Positions 11,779 to 23,170 of a stretch of 64,000 nt of DNA are shown one piece after another; positions within the stretch are counted from its first letter, which is position 1, and every line of letters begins with the position of its first letter. Position numbers and translations under genes: made by a program. The DNA comes from Tribonema minus (lineage: Eukaryota; Sar; Xanthophyceae; Tribonematales; Tribonemataceae), in assembly GCA_017506865.1 (NCBI GenBank), contig JAFCMP010000057.1:1054001-1118000 (forward strand), given 5' to 3'. The notes beneath the pieces are model-generated. The model had not been told where the DNA came from, did no database searches, and saw only the letters and a program-made list of their open reading frames with translations.

Positions 11779-13250
11779 CAGAGAAACCCAGGCCTAAGTG
11801 TCAGTAAAATTGTGCTGACTACAATCTGAGGCTTCACTGTCATCTAAGCTCACCCAACTAGCTTTGGGCCTCATCTGAGCTGGCAATCCTTGTCGGCCCT
11901 GAGCATGTCAAGCCAGGGTCCTGGACCTAGCCAGAGGTTGGAGGCTCCGTCCCACCAGCTGCCAAGCTCCTCCACCAGGCAGATGGGCTAGAAACAGTTG
12001 CCTGCCAAGTTCTGTGACCTCACATGCTGCCTGAGACAGGCATGTCTAGGTGCAATCCTTGCAAACCTCAGGTGCAACGAGGCAAGCACGAAACCGCTTT
12101 CGCAAATTCACGCTCTACACGAGGGTTTCGGCTAGCCGCCAGCTGCCTGAGGCAGTGGGGGACGCCGTATAGGCGCCATCTATCGTCCTGCTGCCCCTGC
12201 TGCCGCTCGCCTGGCTCGCAGCGGCGTTGATGCCGTCCTGAAGGCAAACTGCTACCCGCTAGCCATTGACGATCTCGATGGAGCCTTCTACGGAGCGCTC
12301 AACGGAGCGCAGCGGCGCGGCTGGCGGTGATGCTGCGGTATGGCAGTGCTGCCATCTACCAGACGCATCGATCCCTCACCTTATGGCTGATCCACTGCGT
12401 CCTGTTACAGGTCACAGCGGGAGTGAAATTATCGTCGCTCAAAACAGGCTTTTCAGCGGCACCGATTTTGAGCCCCCCCCGACAAGGGGACGCGTTCGCA
12501 GATCTCTTGTATGCTTTGGCTCACAACACGCGCTGACAGCATGAGGACGACAGCGCCGCAAGTGGGCGACGGCCTGCTGGAGAGGAGGCGGCGTGCGCCG
12601 GAGGGACCCAGCGCTGGGATACAGGATCGGTGTTTGTCGGGGTGAGCGACGAGGGTTTGCTTCACTTCGCATGGTGTCGAGTTTGATGATGAGCAGCAAG
12701 GAAGCAGCACGGTGGGCCGATGGGTTAGGCGAGGCGAGGCTCCAACGCGCTGGCGCATCACCTCTGAGGCGAAAGGCTTAAGGTTGAACCCGTGTGTGTG
12801 CATGCAGGTTCGGGCATGTTTTGTGTCTGGCACAGCGTCGTGCATGCAGAGCAAACACATAATATGGGCTGGGACGCGTGCATGCAGAGCAGAGGCATTT
12901 CCTGTTGCGCAATCCCATCTCCTGTACTTTGCACGAAGGCGAACTTCCAACAGCCAACTTCTCAAGACACGCCAGCGCATAAGTTCGCGCCAAGAGAGGT
13001 GATTGACCAGCAGAGTGCTGTAGATGGAGCTTGCGGAGGCGCAGGAGGCTGAATGCTGCAGCAGTGCTACCTGTTGGAGATGGCCGTGCAAGGATTGGAC
13101 GAGGAGCAACACGAACGCAGAGCATCACTTAAAGCAAACAGGTGGCGACTGCAGCGTTGCATTGCTCGATCAGACACACCTTCAGGACTCAGAGGTATCA
13201 AATGAAGCAGCCAGATCGAGCAGTGAATGTGAAGCCGGCAGCTGAATACC
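11700..13250. repeat. Left copy of duplicated upstream region (partner about 21730-23170)
   Basis: Both copies follow a poly-G tract and share long stretches in the same order: 'cacccaactagctttgggcc', 'tgcctgaggcagtggggga', the frame segment VDAVLKANCYPL (near 12225-12255), 'gatcggtgtttgtcggggtg', 'tttgatgatgagcagcaagg' and 'cagcagtgctacctgttgga'. So the gene and its 5' flank were copied together. The conserved plus-strand frame DAVLKANCYPLA.DDLD.AFYGAL suggests that a divergent gene or its remnant was carried along, but stops interrupt both copies. Confidence 0.8.
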
Positions 13251-13559
13251 TTGCACATCATGAGAGCCATGATCAGTGGTCACGTCTTGTTGGCTATGGG
13301 ACTCTGACACAGGTGCACACCCTCGCCACTGTGACTTTTTGATGCAGCAGTGGTCATGATTACTAATTTACCCTGAACACAATGGTCATGACCACTAGAA
13401 CCTTGAGTCTTTGGAAGCACAAGCGTTGGAAGCATCGCGCACATAGCAAGGCGACATGCATGGCCCTAGCTCGACATCAGAGTCCCCAATGCTTGCCAGC
13501 TCGGCCAAGGCGCCCTCCCCCGCAGCGAGCATAATCTACTGCCGACTCTGCAGCCGAGG

Positions 13560-14426
13560 CCTGCGCGCCGCGGCATCGCGATGGAGCTCTGTGTACCCGC
13601 ACGCAGCCGGCCTTTCAGCGTAACTCCAGATGCTTCGCACTCTGACCGCAGCGCACTGGTGCCGCGCTCGACGCAAACGTCGCCGCAGCGCAGCAGCCCT
13701 GGCAGCAGCAGCACGCTACCGATCATTACAGCGTTTCCGTCTCGTGCGTGCGTGGCCACCTGATATCAGCCGTCTTCAGTACGCTGGCACGGCTCAACGG
13801 CTTTCTGTCACGTACGGCAACTTCCGCGCTCGCCGCCGCGTGCTGGTGCTCGCAACTGGCATGGAGCCTCGCGCCGATGTGCGCAGTAGCGCTGCCGCCG
13901 CCGCACGCCTCCGCAAACATGGTGAGCGCTGACGTGGTGCAAATGAGCGCTGCCGCTGCTGCTGGTGCTGCCTGTAGTGAGGTGGCGCGCGGCGTGTCGG
14001 TCAATGCAGCGCGCGTTTGTCGCCCATTACTGCGCCGGCGCGTTCTGGCAGGGCTCCGCTGCGCACATCTGGAGTGCAACACCGCTCACCGGCGTGCTCA
14101 GCTGTGAGTAAAGCAGGCGCGCGCGGGGCCTCGCGCAGAAGTGCGCGCGTTCGGCGCCGCCTGCCGCCGCCGCCGCCTCCTCCCGCGCGCACCGCGAGGG
14201 CCGGCCCGTTCTCACCGTGACGCTAAAGCGCTCGCACGCGCGCCACCTGCGGCCTCTTAAATGCCGCCGCCGCGCCGCCGTCACCGTGCACCAGCTGGAG
14301 GCCGTGCGCGAGAGCTTCCGCGCCTTCATGGGGGGGTGTTCCACAGCGTTTGAGGCGTGGGTGCTGGAATATGATGCGCGGCGCAGCGCATCGCCCGCGT
14401 CATTCCTGCACGATGCGTTCTTAAAT
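13560..14426 (+). pseudogene. Truncated globin-gene copy, plus-strand arm
   Basis: This is homologous to the coding strand of globin copies 1 and 2, but on the plus strand. The 13930-14110 part matches the SADVV...AAAAAGAA region of copy 2 and, in a shifted frame, its GAFWQG segment. The 14215-14483 part encodes the globin N-terminal half, from TLKRSHARHL through FLHDAFLNALYAAAPKL. It then breaks off after the CD corner and lacks the E to H helices and the proximal His. Frameshifts separate the two parts. Confidence 0.8.
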
Positions 14427-14760
14427 GCGCTGTACGCGGCGGCGCCCAAACTGCGGCACCGCGTCTTCGGCGGCAGCATTTAAGAACGCATTGTACAGGA
14501 ACGACGCCGGCGATGCGCTGCCCCGCGCGTCATTCTCCCGCACCCACGCCTCAAAGGGTGGCGAGCGCCCCGCTATGAAGGCGCGGAAGCTCTCGGGCAC
14601 TGCCTCCAGCTGAAGCGCAGCGACGGCGGCGCGGCGCTGGCACCCCGGCGGCAGATAGCGTGTGTGCGAGCGCTTTAGAGTGACGGTGAGAGCTGCCCGG
14701 CCGGCGCGGTGCGCGGGAGGAGTCGGCAGCGGCGGCGGCGACGCCGAACGCGCGCACTGC
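14148..14760. repeat. Fold-back inverted repeat made of two globin-gene fragments
   Basis: 'cagcgcatcgcccgcgtcat' begins the inner left arm at 14384, which ends 'cttaaat' at 14426. The inverse arm begins 'atttaagaacgcattg' at 14478 and ends 'cgatgcgctg' at 14520. The loop is 51 nt (14427-14477). Similarity continues outward through the whole N-terminal globin segment on both sides, with mismatches, for roughly 280 nt per arm. A read-through RNA would form a long hairpin. Confidence 0.85.
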
Positions 14761-15600
14761 CGTGCGAGGTCCCACGCGGGGCGCGTAGGCCCCAACTGCC
14801 GCTGCGCGCCGCGCCGCACTGCGGCCGGTGGCTTGAGGCAAAAGCGCAGCGGCGGCGAGGCGCTACGTGCCCTTGCACAATGCCCTGCGCGCTCGAGGCG
14901 TAGCATTGGTGGCGGCGCCAGCGGCGCATGCTGTAGCAGCAGGGACGGGCAATGGGTTGCTGCGCAGCGGCGCTTTGCCTTCTGTCACATTGCTCCTCGT
15001 GATGCTGCCGCCGCCAGGCTCCATGCTGCGGGTGCTGTGGCTGCCCATAGAGCCTCAGCCGCGTCTCCTCCGCCAAATGCTGCTGCCAGCGCCGATGGTA
15101 CCAGGGGCATGGATGGTGCTGCGGACGACATTGGAACGGCCGCGTGCAGTGTTTTTTCCAGCGGTGGTGGCGACGCTCTCGGCGCTGCTCGTCACAGGCA
15201 TGCTGCGCGCCACGCGCAGAGTGGAATAGCGCCTGCCGTACTCAACGCCGATCACGCCGGTGAGCGCTGTTGCGCTCCAGATTTACGTGGCAGCGCCCTG
15301 CCAGAATGCGCCGGCGCGGCAGCAGGCGATGAACGTGCGCCGTGCGGATTAGCGCGCCGCACACGATCTACTGCATGCAGCAGCAGCAGCGGCAGCAGCA
15401 GCAGCAGCGCTCAACTGCGCTGCAGTGCTTGGCGGGCGAGCCCCGCGGCGACGGCGTGCAGCAGCGGAGGTGCTGCGCGGCGCACGAGTCTCCGCTCCCG
15501 GCAGCACGCGGCGGTCCGAGCGGCGTCGGCGTGGCAGCAAGCAGCCGCGCAGATGAGCGGGCGCTTGACGGAAGCTGCACAGCCATGATATTCTTCACAT
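14478..15600 (-). pseudogene. Truncated globin-gene copy, minus-strand arm
   Basis: On the minus strand this encodes LTVTLKRSHTRYLPPGCQRR through FLYNAFLNA, then runs into the palindrome centre. Further upstream (14780-15590) it follows the N-terminal region of copy 2 (20200-21030), including the QNAPARQ-type stretch and the region around 15340-15560, with frame breaks. It lacks the second half of the globin domain, so it cannot make a haem-binding globin. Confidence 0.8.
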
Positions 15601-17291
15601 GCACCTCACCGCTGACGCTGCAGCCCCTCTGTGCCTGGGACCACTTTAAGGTAGCTCGGGGGAAGGGGCACATGAGGTCAGGGGGGCGGGGACGTCTGCG
15701 GCTGTGCATTGGCGCGCCGGTGATTGAGGAGCCTGACGACGATGTTTGGCACGCGCAGTACACGTGAATGATTGGAAGCCTATCATTTCATGGCACACTC
15801 TCTCGGGGTGCAGTTCTGCTTTGATCATTGGAACGTACGCCGATGTACTCTTTTGTCTTGTGTGTACTGGGGTTGCTAGATTTCCATGGTGAATCAGTGC
15901 TGAATTTTTGAAACCGTGTCTAGCTTGCCATGTGCAGCACGCTCTTTGTACAGCACAGTCTTTATACTTAAAAAAACTACCGGTCGCATAGGCAACCCGG
16001 CCTCTCTCGGGGCGGTATGCGTTTCGTAACGCTCGCATGTGGAACTGTACATGCATACCCTCGTGGCAGCACCACGTGTGTCTCACTGTCCACAACATAG
16101 CACACTGGTACCAGCACACAAGGCTCCAGCGGTCGATCCCATGTGATTTTATGCTCTGGGTGCGGCTGTCATCGTCACGGCAACAGATACCGAAATAAGA
16201 GACTTTGCTCTCAAAACCAAACAGCCATCCGATGTCTTGTCATCCACGTACTTCCAAGGGAATAGAAGTGGTGACATGGTTGTTGAAATGGATTTTAACA
16301 AAGCAAGTCAAGGCTGTTTGTGTGCGTACACTTCACATTTCAAAGTGAAGTTTGGGTGTTCTGGAGCTCTCATCCTGAAACACCAACTTCACTTTTGAAG
16401 TAGTCAAATGCAAGTAGAAGTTCAACATTACAAATGTATCGTACACAGAACATGCATATTTAGGCCCTCCACTCCGTGAGCACTGCTGCCCCGGCAAGTT
16501 GACACCAGGCGCTGTGAAGATTGCCTCATGAATCAGCTGAAGCAGGACGAAGTCCTGCATGAGTCAAACGGCACAGAAGTTGGCTTTGCACATGAGTAAG
16601 GCACACAAGCCTACGAACATCACCACTAGGGCTCAACTGAGCGTAAGGTGCCTAGCTTGCGGTACATACACCTGTACAATTGTGGGCACAACAGCAGCAG
16701 CAAACGCGCAACAAACAAGCCAGAACACTTTGAAATGAAAAACATATCATTGAGAACATCGTGGCGTGGCTGTGTTGCACGACGCCTGTACCGCTCATGC
16801 GCCGGCAAATGGCTTCCGAGAGCCACAAGTAGGGACAGACTTAGATAACTCATGACAAATACGACTTCTTATGGAGCCTTTCTCCCACACAAACGTTTTT
16901 CAAAGGTACCGAACAGCGATGCCTTTCACAAGACACAGTGGCAGCTCACCATACCCAAATAGCGGGCAGCTTACACTTGGCCGCACCTTTAAGTCAGGAG
17001 GTCGTGCACTGCAAAAGCGTGCGGTGCCTGACAACAATTGGCACGCGCACTGCTGCGCAGCCGCCGGCAGCGCATTGAGCACTGCCACCCACTGACAACT
17101 TCAACTTGCACAAATTCTCTCGCCAATGGCCCTGCTTGATGCGCACATCCCTACAGCGTGCGCGCACTTGCATCCTTTACCGCAGGCGTCGGCGTGGCTA
17201 AGCACGCGCAGCAGCACTGCCCCATGCAAGTAGCTGTTCTCCCCGGCTTTCCCGCCCACGGAGCTTTCTAAACATCCTTGGTATTACCATT
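15601..17291. other. Intergenic; no gene seen
   Basis: No recognisable protein. A short hairpin-prone stretch lies at 16345-16395, where 'gaagtttgggtgtt' is followed by 'aacaccaacttc'. This stretch is less GC-rich than the globin genes on either side. Confidence 0.45.
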
Positions 17292-20200
17292 CTAGGCCCA
17301 CGTCTGGCATGCCGCGGCCACCGCACTCCACGCCGACGCCACCCACTCAGCGACGCTCGTGAACGCCGCGAGAATCTTCAAGCCATCGCTGCCGGTGCCG
17401 GCGGCGGCGGCGGCAGCGGTGGCAGTCTTGGTCCCGCCGATAGCGGCAGTCTTGACGTCGCCAGTGGCGGCAGTGGCTGCGCTGGAACCCATGCTGCACA
17501 GCCATGCTGCCGGCGGCTGCAGGCGCTCCAGCTGCGGCGGCGCGCACTCGTCCGTGTGCAGGACGTCCAGCAGCGCGGCGGCGCTGCCGCCGCTGCCGCT
17601 GCCGGAGGCGCGTATCGCCGCCATGCGCGCCCGCAGCAGCGGCGGCAGCGACTTGAGCTGAAGCGGTCCTGTTGCGCTGCCGCCGTCGGTGCCAGTGGCG
17701 GCGGCGTAGTCCAGCAGCGGTAGCGCTGCCGCCGCCGCCACGGTGCCCCATCCGCTGTCCGACGACGCGGCAGAAGGTGGCGAAGACGAGCTGGTGTAGC
17801 GGCTGGGGACCCCGAACCCGCTGTCGTAGGAGCTCTCTGATGAAACTGACGCCGCAGGGCTCGCGAAGTCCCAGAGCGCGCCGAAGCCACTGTCCGTCAA
17901 AGCCGAGGACACGGACGTCGAACGAGGGCGTTGCTGGCTCACTGCTCCCCGGTGCTGGCTCACTGCTCCCCACCCGCTGTCTGACGATGCCGACGCCGAT
18001 GATGCTGACGAAGCAGGGCTCAGGCAGGCGTCGGCGGCGGTCCCCCACCCGCTGTCGGAGGAAGCGGGGGACGGCGCACCGCCCACGGAGCTGAGCGTTG
18101 AGCACGGCGAGGCGCCCCCGCCGCGCTGCTGCCACGCGTCCCCGCGGCGCTCTGCATCGACGACAATGCTGAGGCCAGCGAAGGTGGGCTCCTTGAAGTA
18201 GTGCGATGCCGCTGCCACGACAGAGCCCCAGCCGCTGTCGGCGGAGGCGCAGGAGGACAGCGGCGTGGATCTCGCGCAGGGGCTGGTGACCTCCCAGCCG
18301 CTGGTGGCTGGAGCAATGGCAGATGCGCACTCCATGCTGAGCAGTGCGCACGGTGATACACCGCCATTACGCGCGTGCGCAATGTTGTCTTCTTGGACGG
18401 CAATGCTGAGTGCTGAGCGCTACAGCGGCGGCACGCTGAGCTGCAGCGCAGGTGCCGCCGCCGCCGCCGCCAAGCCCCAGCCGCTGTCGGACGACGCCGT
18501 TGACAGCTGCGACGCAGCGCTCGCAGAGCGTCTGAGCGCTGCCCACAGCGAGGCGGCGGTAGCTCGTGAGCCGCGCGCGCCGCCGCGCCGCCTGCTGAGG
18601 CCGATGGCGAGCGCTGGGGACAGGGGCTCGTCGACAAACGCCGCCGCCACCGATCCCCAGCCACTGTCAGCGGAGGAGGAGGACGAGCTTGACGTCAGGG
18701 ACGCGGCGCTGTCGCTGCGCGCGATGGCGCCCCAACCGCTGTCCGTCGAAGCGCGGGAGGCAGGCGATGCGGAGCTCATGCTGCTGCGCCGCACGGCAGC
18801 CTCCCAGCCGCTGTCGGGGGACGAGACAGACGCGCCTGCGCTCCCACCGCTGCGGACGCTCCTCCAGCCGCTGTTGCCCGGTGAAGTTGAAGTTGACGGC
18901 AAAGCGGCGATCGGACAGTAGCGCTCAGCAGCGTCAAAGCCGCTTTCGGAGGAGGCTGCGGAGGAGAGCAGCAAAGAGGGGGCGCGGCGGCCGGGGCCGC
19001 TGCTCAGCGAACTGTCTGTTGCGACGTCGCCATTGTCGCGTCCACGCAGCGCCACGAGAACAACAGCAGCGCGGCCGGCGGCGCTGCCGACGGCGGCGGC
19101 GGCGGCGGCGCCGCCAAGCAGGGGCTCGCCAGTGCTGCCGCGCTCGTGCTTCGCGACGACGCCGCCGTCGCTCACGTGCTGTCGACGGTGGTGCTGCTGC
19201 ATGTGGCTTTCTTGCGCAAGGCGCGTAGCCGTTGAGGAATCCAGCACAAACGCCACGGAGGCGGCGGCGGCGGCGGCGGCGGCGCCATCGTGCACGCGTG
19301 CGTCCGCTGATGCTGCCTCTTCTACTCCTCGTGCTGCTGTGGGCGGCGGAAACGGCGCTGCTGCCGCACTCGCTGCGGTGCGCCTGGCAGCGGCAGTGCG
19401 CGCTCGCGCGGACGCAGCAAAGAAGGAGCTGCTGCCGCCAGCGCTGCTGCTGCTGCCGCCGCTGCTGCTGCTGCTGCTCGCACCAGTGTCGCTGCCGCTG
19501 CCGCTGCTGCCGACGCTAGTGCTGCGGCTGCGGTAGCTGCCGCTGATGTCATCGTCGCCGTCGCCATCAGCCTTGCGCGCAGCTGCGGTGACGCGAATGG
19601 CAACGTTGACGAAGGCGTTGAGCGCGCTCTGCCACGCCGCCGCCGCCGCGGGCGTCCAGGCCTGCGCGCCGAAGCAGCGCTGCAGCGTCGACAGCAGCGC
19701 GCAGCTGAAGGGCGTATAGTGTTCAGGGCAGATCCGGATCTCACTGTGCGCCGCCGCAACTTGCACCAGGCCCGCAGCGCCGCTGCCGCCGCTGAGCGCT
19801 GCCGCGAGCCGCGCCAGCTCGCGCAGCAGCGGCATCACGGCGCGCGACTGGCGCACGATGTTGCCGCCGCCAAAGACGCAGTGCTGCAGCTCGGGCGCCG
19901 CCGCGTATAGCGCCGCGAAGAACGCGTTGTGCAGGAACAACGCCGGCGATGCGCTGCGGCACGCATCGTTCCGCCGCCATGCCTTAAACGGCGGCGAGCG
20001 CCCCTCTACGAATGCACCAAAGCTGGCACGCACCGCCTCCAGCTGGAGCGCGGTGACGGTGACGCGACGCTGGCACCCCGGCGGCAGGTGGCGCGCTTGC
20101 GAACGCTTCACCGTCACAGTGAGAGCGGGCCGGCTGGCGCGGTGCGCGCGGGAGGAGGCGGCGGCGGCGGCGGCGCCGAACGCGCGCACTGCTGCACGAG

Positions 20201-21734
20201 GCCCCGCACAAGCCGCGAAGGCCCCCGCCGCCGCCGCGCGCCGCGCCGCACTGCGGCCGATGGCGCGAGGCGCAAACGCAGCGGGAGTGAGGCGCGACAG
20301 CGTGCCCTTGCGCACTGTTGTGCGCTTTTGAGGCGCAGCGGCGGCGGCGGCAGAGCGGCATGTTGACGAAGTAGGGGCGGGCAGCGAGATGCTGGGCGGC
20401 GGCGCCTTGCCCTCTGTCGCAATGCCGCTTGTGGTGCTGCCGGCGCCAGGGCTGCTGCTGCCGCGGCTCGTAGTGCTCGCCCTGCTGCCGCAGGTGCTGC
20501 GGCTGCACAGCACTCTCCAGCTGCGCCTGCTCGCGTGAACGCTGCTGACAGCACCGATGGTGCCGGCGGCATGGACGCTGCTGCAGTTGCCGTCGGTAGC
20601 GCCATGCGCAGCGTGTGTCTCAGCGGCAGCGGCGACGATCAGGGCGCTGCTCCTCACTGGCGTGCTGCGCGCCGTGCACAGAGCGTCAAACCGCCAGCCT
20701 TGCTGAACGCTGATCACACCGCTGAGCACTGTGGCACTCCAGATGTACGGGGCGGCGCCCTGCCAGAACGCGCCGGCGCGGCAGCGGTCGACGAACGCGC
20801 GCCGCTCGGACCGCCGCGCCGCGCGCCACTCGTCGCGCGCCGCACCAGCAGCAGCAGCAGCGCTCAACCGTACTACGTCAGCGCTCGGCGGGGTCGCGCC
20901 GTCGCAGATGCAGGCGGCGGCGGCAGAGCTGCGGCGCCGAGGTTCTGCTCCCAGCGCGAGCACCAGCGCGCAGCAGTCCGTGCGGCGCGCGGTCTGGTCG
21001 GCGGCAGCTGCGCGGATGAGGCGCGCCAGCACACCGTTGTCGATCTCGGTGGCGATGTACACGCGCGCCGCCGCCGCCGGCGCCGCCGCGATGAGCGTGG
21101 ACGCTCCGCTGCTGCCGGGGATGCTGCACAGCGCCGCCACGTGCGGGCAGCAGCGCTCTGCGGCCGTAGCCATAGTGACGAGCTGGCTGCAGGCGGGTAC
21201 GCCGAGCTCCTTGGCGGCGCCGCGGCGCGCAGGCTCAGCGGCCGACGCGCTGCCGCATGCGTCGCTCGCTGCGCAGGACGGCGCCGCCGCCGCTGCCGCC
21301 GCAGCGCCGCAGGGAGGGGTGGTAGAAGCGGCAGATGCAGCGGCGGTGTCGTCACCCGTCGTCGCCGCAGCAGTGACGGGAGACGTGCTGATGCCGCTGG
21401 CCGCTGCGTCGCTGCCGCCACATGTGCCCACGCAGTCAGCGGCGGCAGCGACAGCGGCGCCGTACACGCCGATGACCAAGATGGTAATTGGACCACTGGG
21501 CGCCGCGACCGCGCTGGTCTCTGCGGCTCCACAGCTCAGCGGCGCAGCAGTGGCGACCGCTGAGGCGCTGGCGTGCAGGGCGATGGTGGCCACCGGCGCG
21601 GGCGCCGCCGCATCGCCGGCTGCGGCGGCGGATGTAGAGGGGGCGGTGGCGGCGGAGACGGCTGCAGGCTCGCAGCTGCTCCGGCGCCGCCGCAGGGACG
21701 GGGTCTTGTAAAATCTTCGCCATGGCGAATGCAT
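17292..21734 (-). CDS. Globin-domain, Ala/Ser-rich protein with DSGWG repeats, copy 2 (one in-frame TAG)
   Basis: A single minus frame runs from the ATG at 21734 for 1104 codons to a TAG at 18422-18420, then stays open in the same frame to 17292. Either the protein ends at the TAG, or a stop mutation, sequencing error or small intron hides about 375 more residues. The Ala-rich N-terminus starts MHSPWRRFYKTPS. The globin domain (about 19575-20127) keeps the C-helix Pro, Phe CD1 (CVFGGG), Gln E7 (RQSRAVM), the proximal His (AAAHSEI), EHY and the C-F-G-A-Q-A-W-T-P block shared with copy 1. B10 is Phe rather than Tyr. About twelve S-x-D-S-G-W/F-G motifs follow, six before and six after the TAG, then a PPQLERLQPPAAW module. 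The repeat tail looks disordered. Function is unknown; haem binding is inferred from the residues. Confidence 0.6.
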
Positions 21735-23170
21735 GGTGTCGCAGCCTGCGTACGTACGGGGACCGGGGGGGGGGGGAGGGGGGTCACACTTCAGTGGAGG
21801 CTGTGTGTTATGAGAGTGCTGCTGAGTGTTGTAGAGGATGCAACAAGAAAAAAACAGAAGAAAGTGTCAAGTATAATTGTGCTGACTGCAATTTGAGGCT
21901 ACACTGTCATCTAAGCTCACCCAACTAGCTTTGGGCCTCATCTGAGCTGGCAATCCTTGTCAACTCTGAGGCTTCTCAAGCCAGGGTCCTTGACTGGCAA
22001 AGGTTGAGGCTCCCGCCCACCAGCTGCCAAGCTCCTCCACCAGGCAGATGGGTTGAAACAGTTGCCTGACTTGCTCTGTGACCTCACATGCTGCCAGAGA
22101 CAAGCTTATACAGGTGCAATCCATGCAAACCTCAGGTGCAACAAGGCTAACACGAAACCACTTTCCGCAGTTTCACGCTCTACACGAAGGTTCCGGCTAG
22201 CCGCCAGCTGCCTGAGGCAGTGGGGGACGCCAGATAGGCGCTATCGATCGTCCTGCTGCCTCTGCTGCCGCTCGCCTGGCTCGCAGCGGCGTTGATGCCG
22301 TCCTGAAGGCAAACTGCTACCCGCTAGCCAGTGACGATCTCGATAGAGCCTTCTACGGAGCGCTGCACGGAGGCAAGCCGCGCAGCTGGCGGTGGCGCTG
22401 CGGTGCGGCAGTGCTACCATCTACCAGGCTCATCGATCCCTCACCTTATGGCTGATCCGCTGCTTCCTGTTACAGGTCACAGCAGAGTGGTGAATCGTCG
22501 CAAAAAAAAGGCTTTTCACGGCACCCGATTTGAGCCCCCGGCAAGGGGACGGCGTTCGCAGATCTGTGCCTTTCATTTGCATGGTTTACAAACACCCGAT
22601 GAGAGAAGCACTATAGCGACAGCGCCGCATGTGGGTGTCGGCCTGCTGGATTGGCGACGTGCGCCGGAGGGACCCAGCGCCGGGCTGCAGGATCGGTGTT
22701 TGTCGGGGTGAGCGAGGGTGTGCTTTCGAGAGCTTCATTAGCATTGGTGTCGAGTTTGATGATGAGCAGCAAGGAAGCAGCGCGGTGGGTGGGCCCGTGG
22801 TCAGGCGAGGCGAGGCTCCAACGCGCTGGCGCATCACCTCTAAGGCTGAAAGGCTGCTTGTTGAACCTGTGTAAGATTGCATGCGCAAATCTCTGTGTTA
22901 GCACGGTGATCTTGCATGAAAAGCTAGCACAAAAATCTGGGCTAGGCTGCGTGGATGCAGAGCAGAGCCATTCCTGTTGCATGTGCCATCTGCCTTCGCT
23001 CACGAAGGCGAACTTCCAACAGCTAACTTCTTCAGACACGCCAACATAAAGTTCGGGGCAACTGTGTGTGAGGTGATTGACACCAGCACATGGAGCTTTT
23101 GGAGGCGCAGGAGGCTGATTGCTGCAGCAGTGCTACCTGTTGGAGATGGCTGGCTGCCATGCATGGAATA
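21735..23170. repeat. Right copy of duplicated upstream region (partner about 11700-13250)
   Basis: This is collinear with the left copy: a poly-G tract (21766-21782), the AACTAGCTTTGGGCC block, the DAVLKANCYPLAS frame segment (near 22290-22330), the TTTGTCGGGGTGAGCGA block and the GAGTTTGATGATGAGCAGC block. Indels and substitutions differ between copies, and neither keeps a long uninterrupted frame. Confidence 0.8.

Noticed and set aside
20535-21711. Long plus-strand frames (342 and 326 codons) opposite globin gene copy 2
   Set aside because: Antisense shadows of a GC-rich coding strand with only low-complexity sequence.
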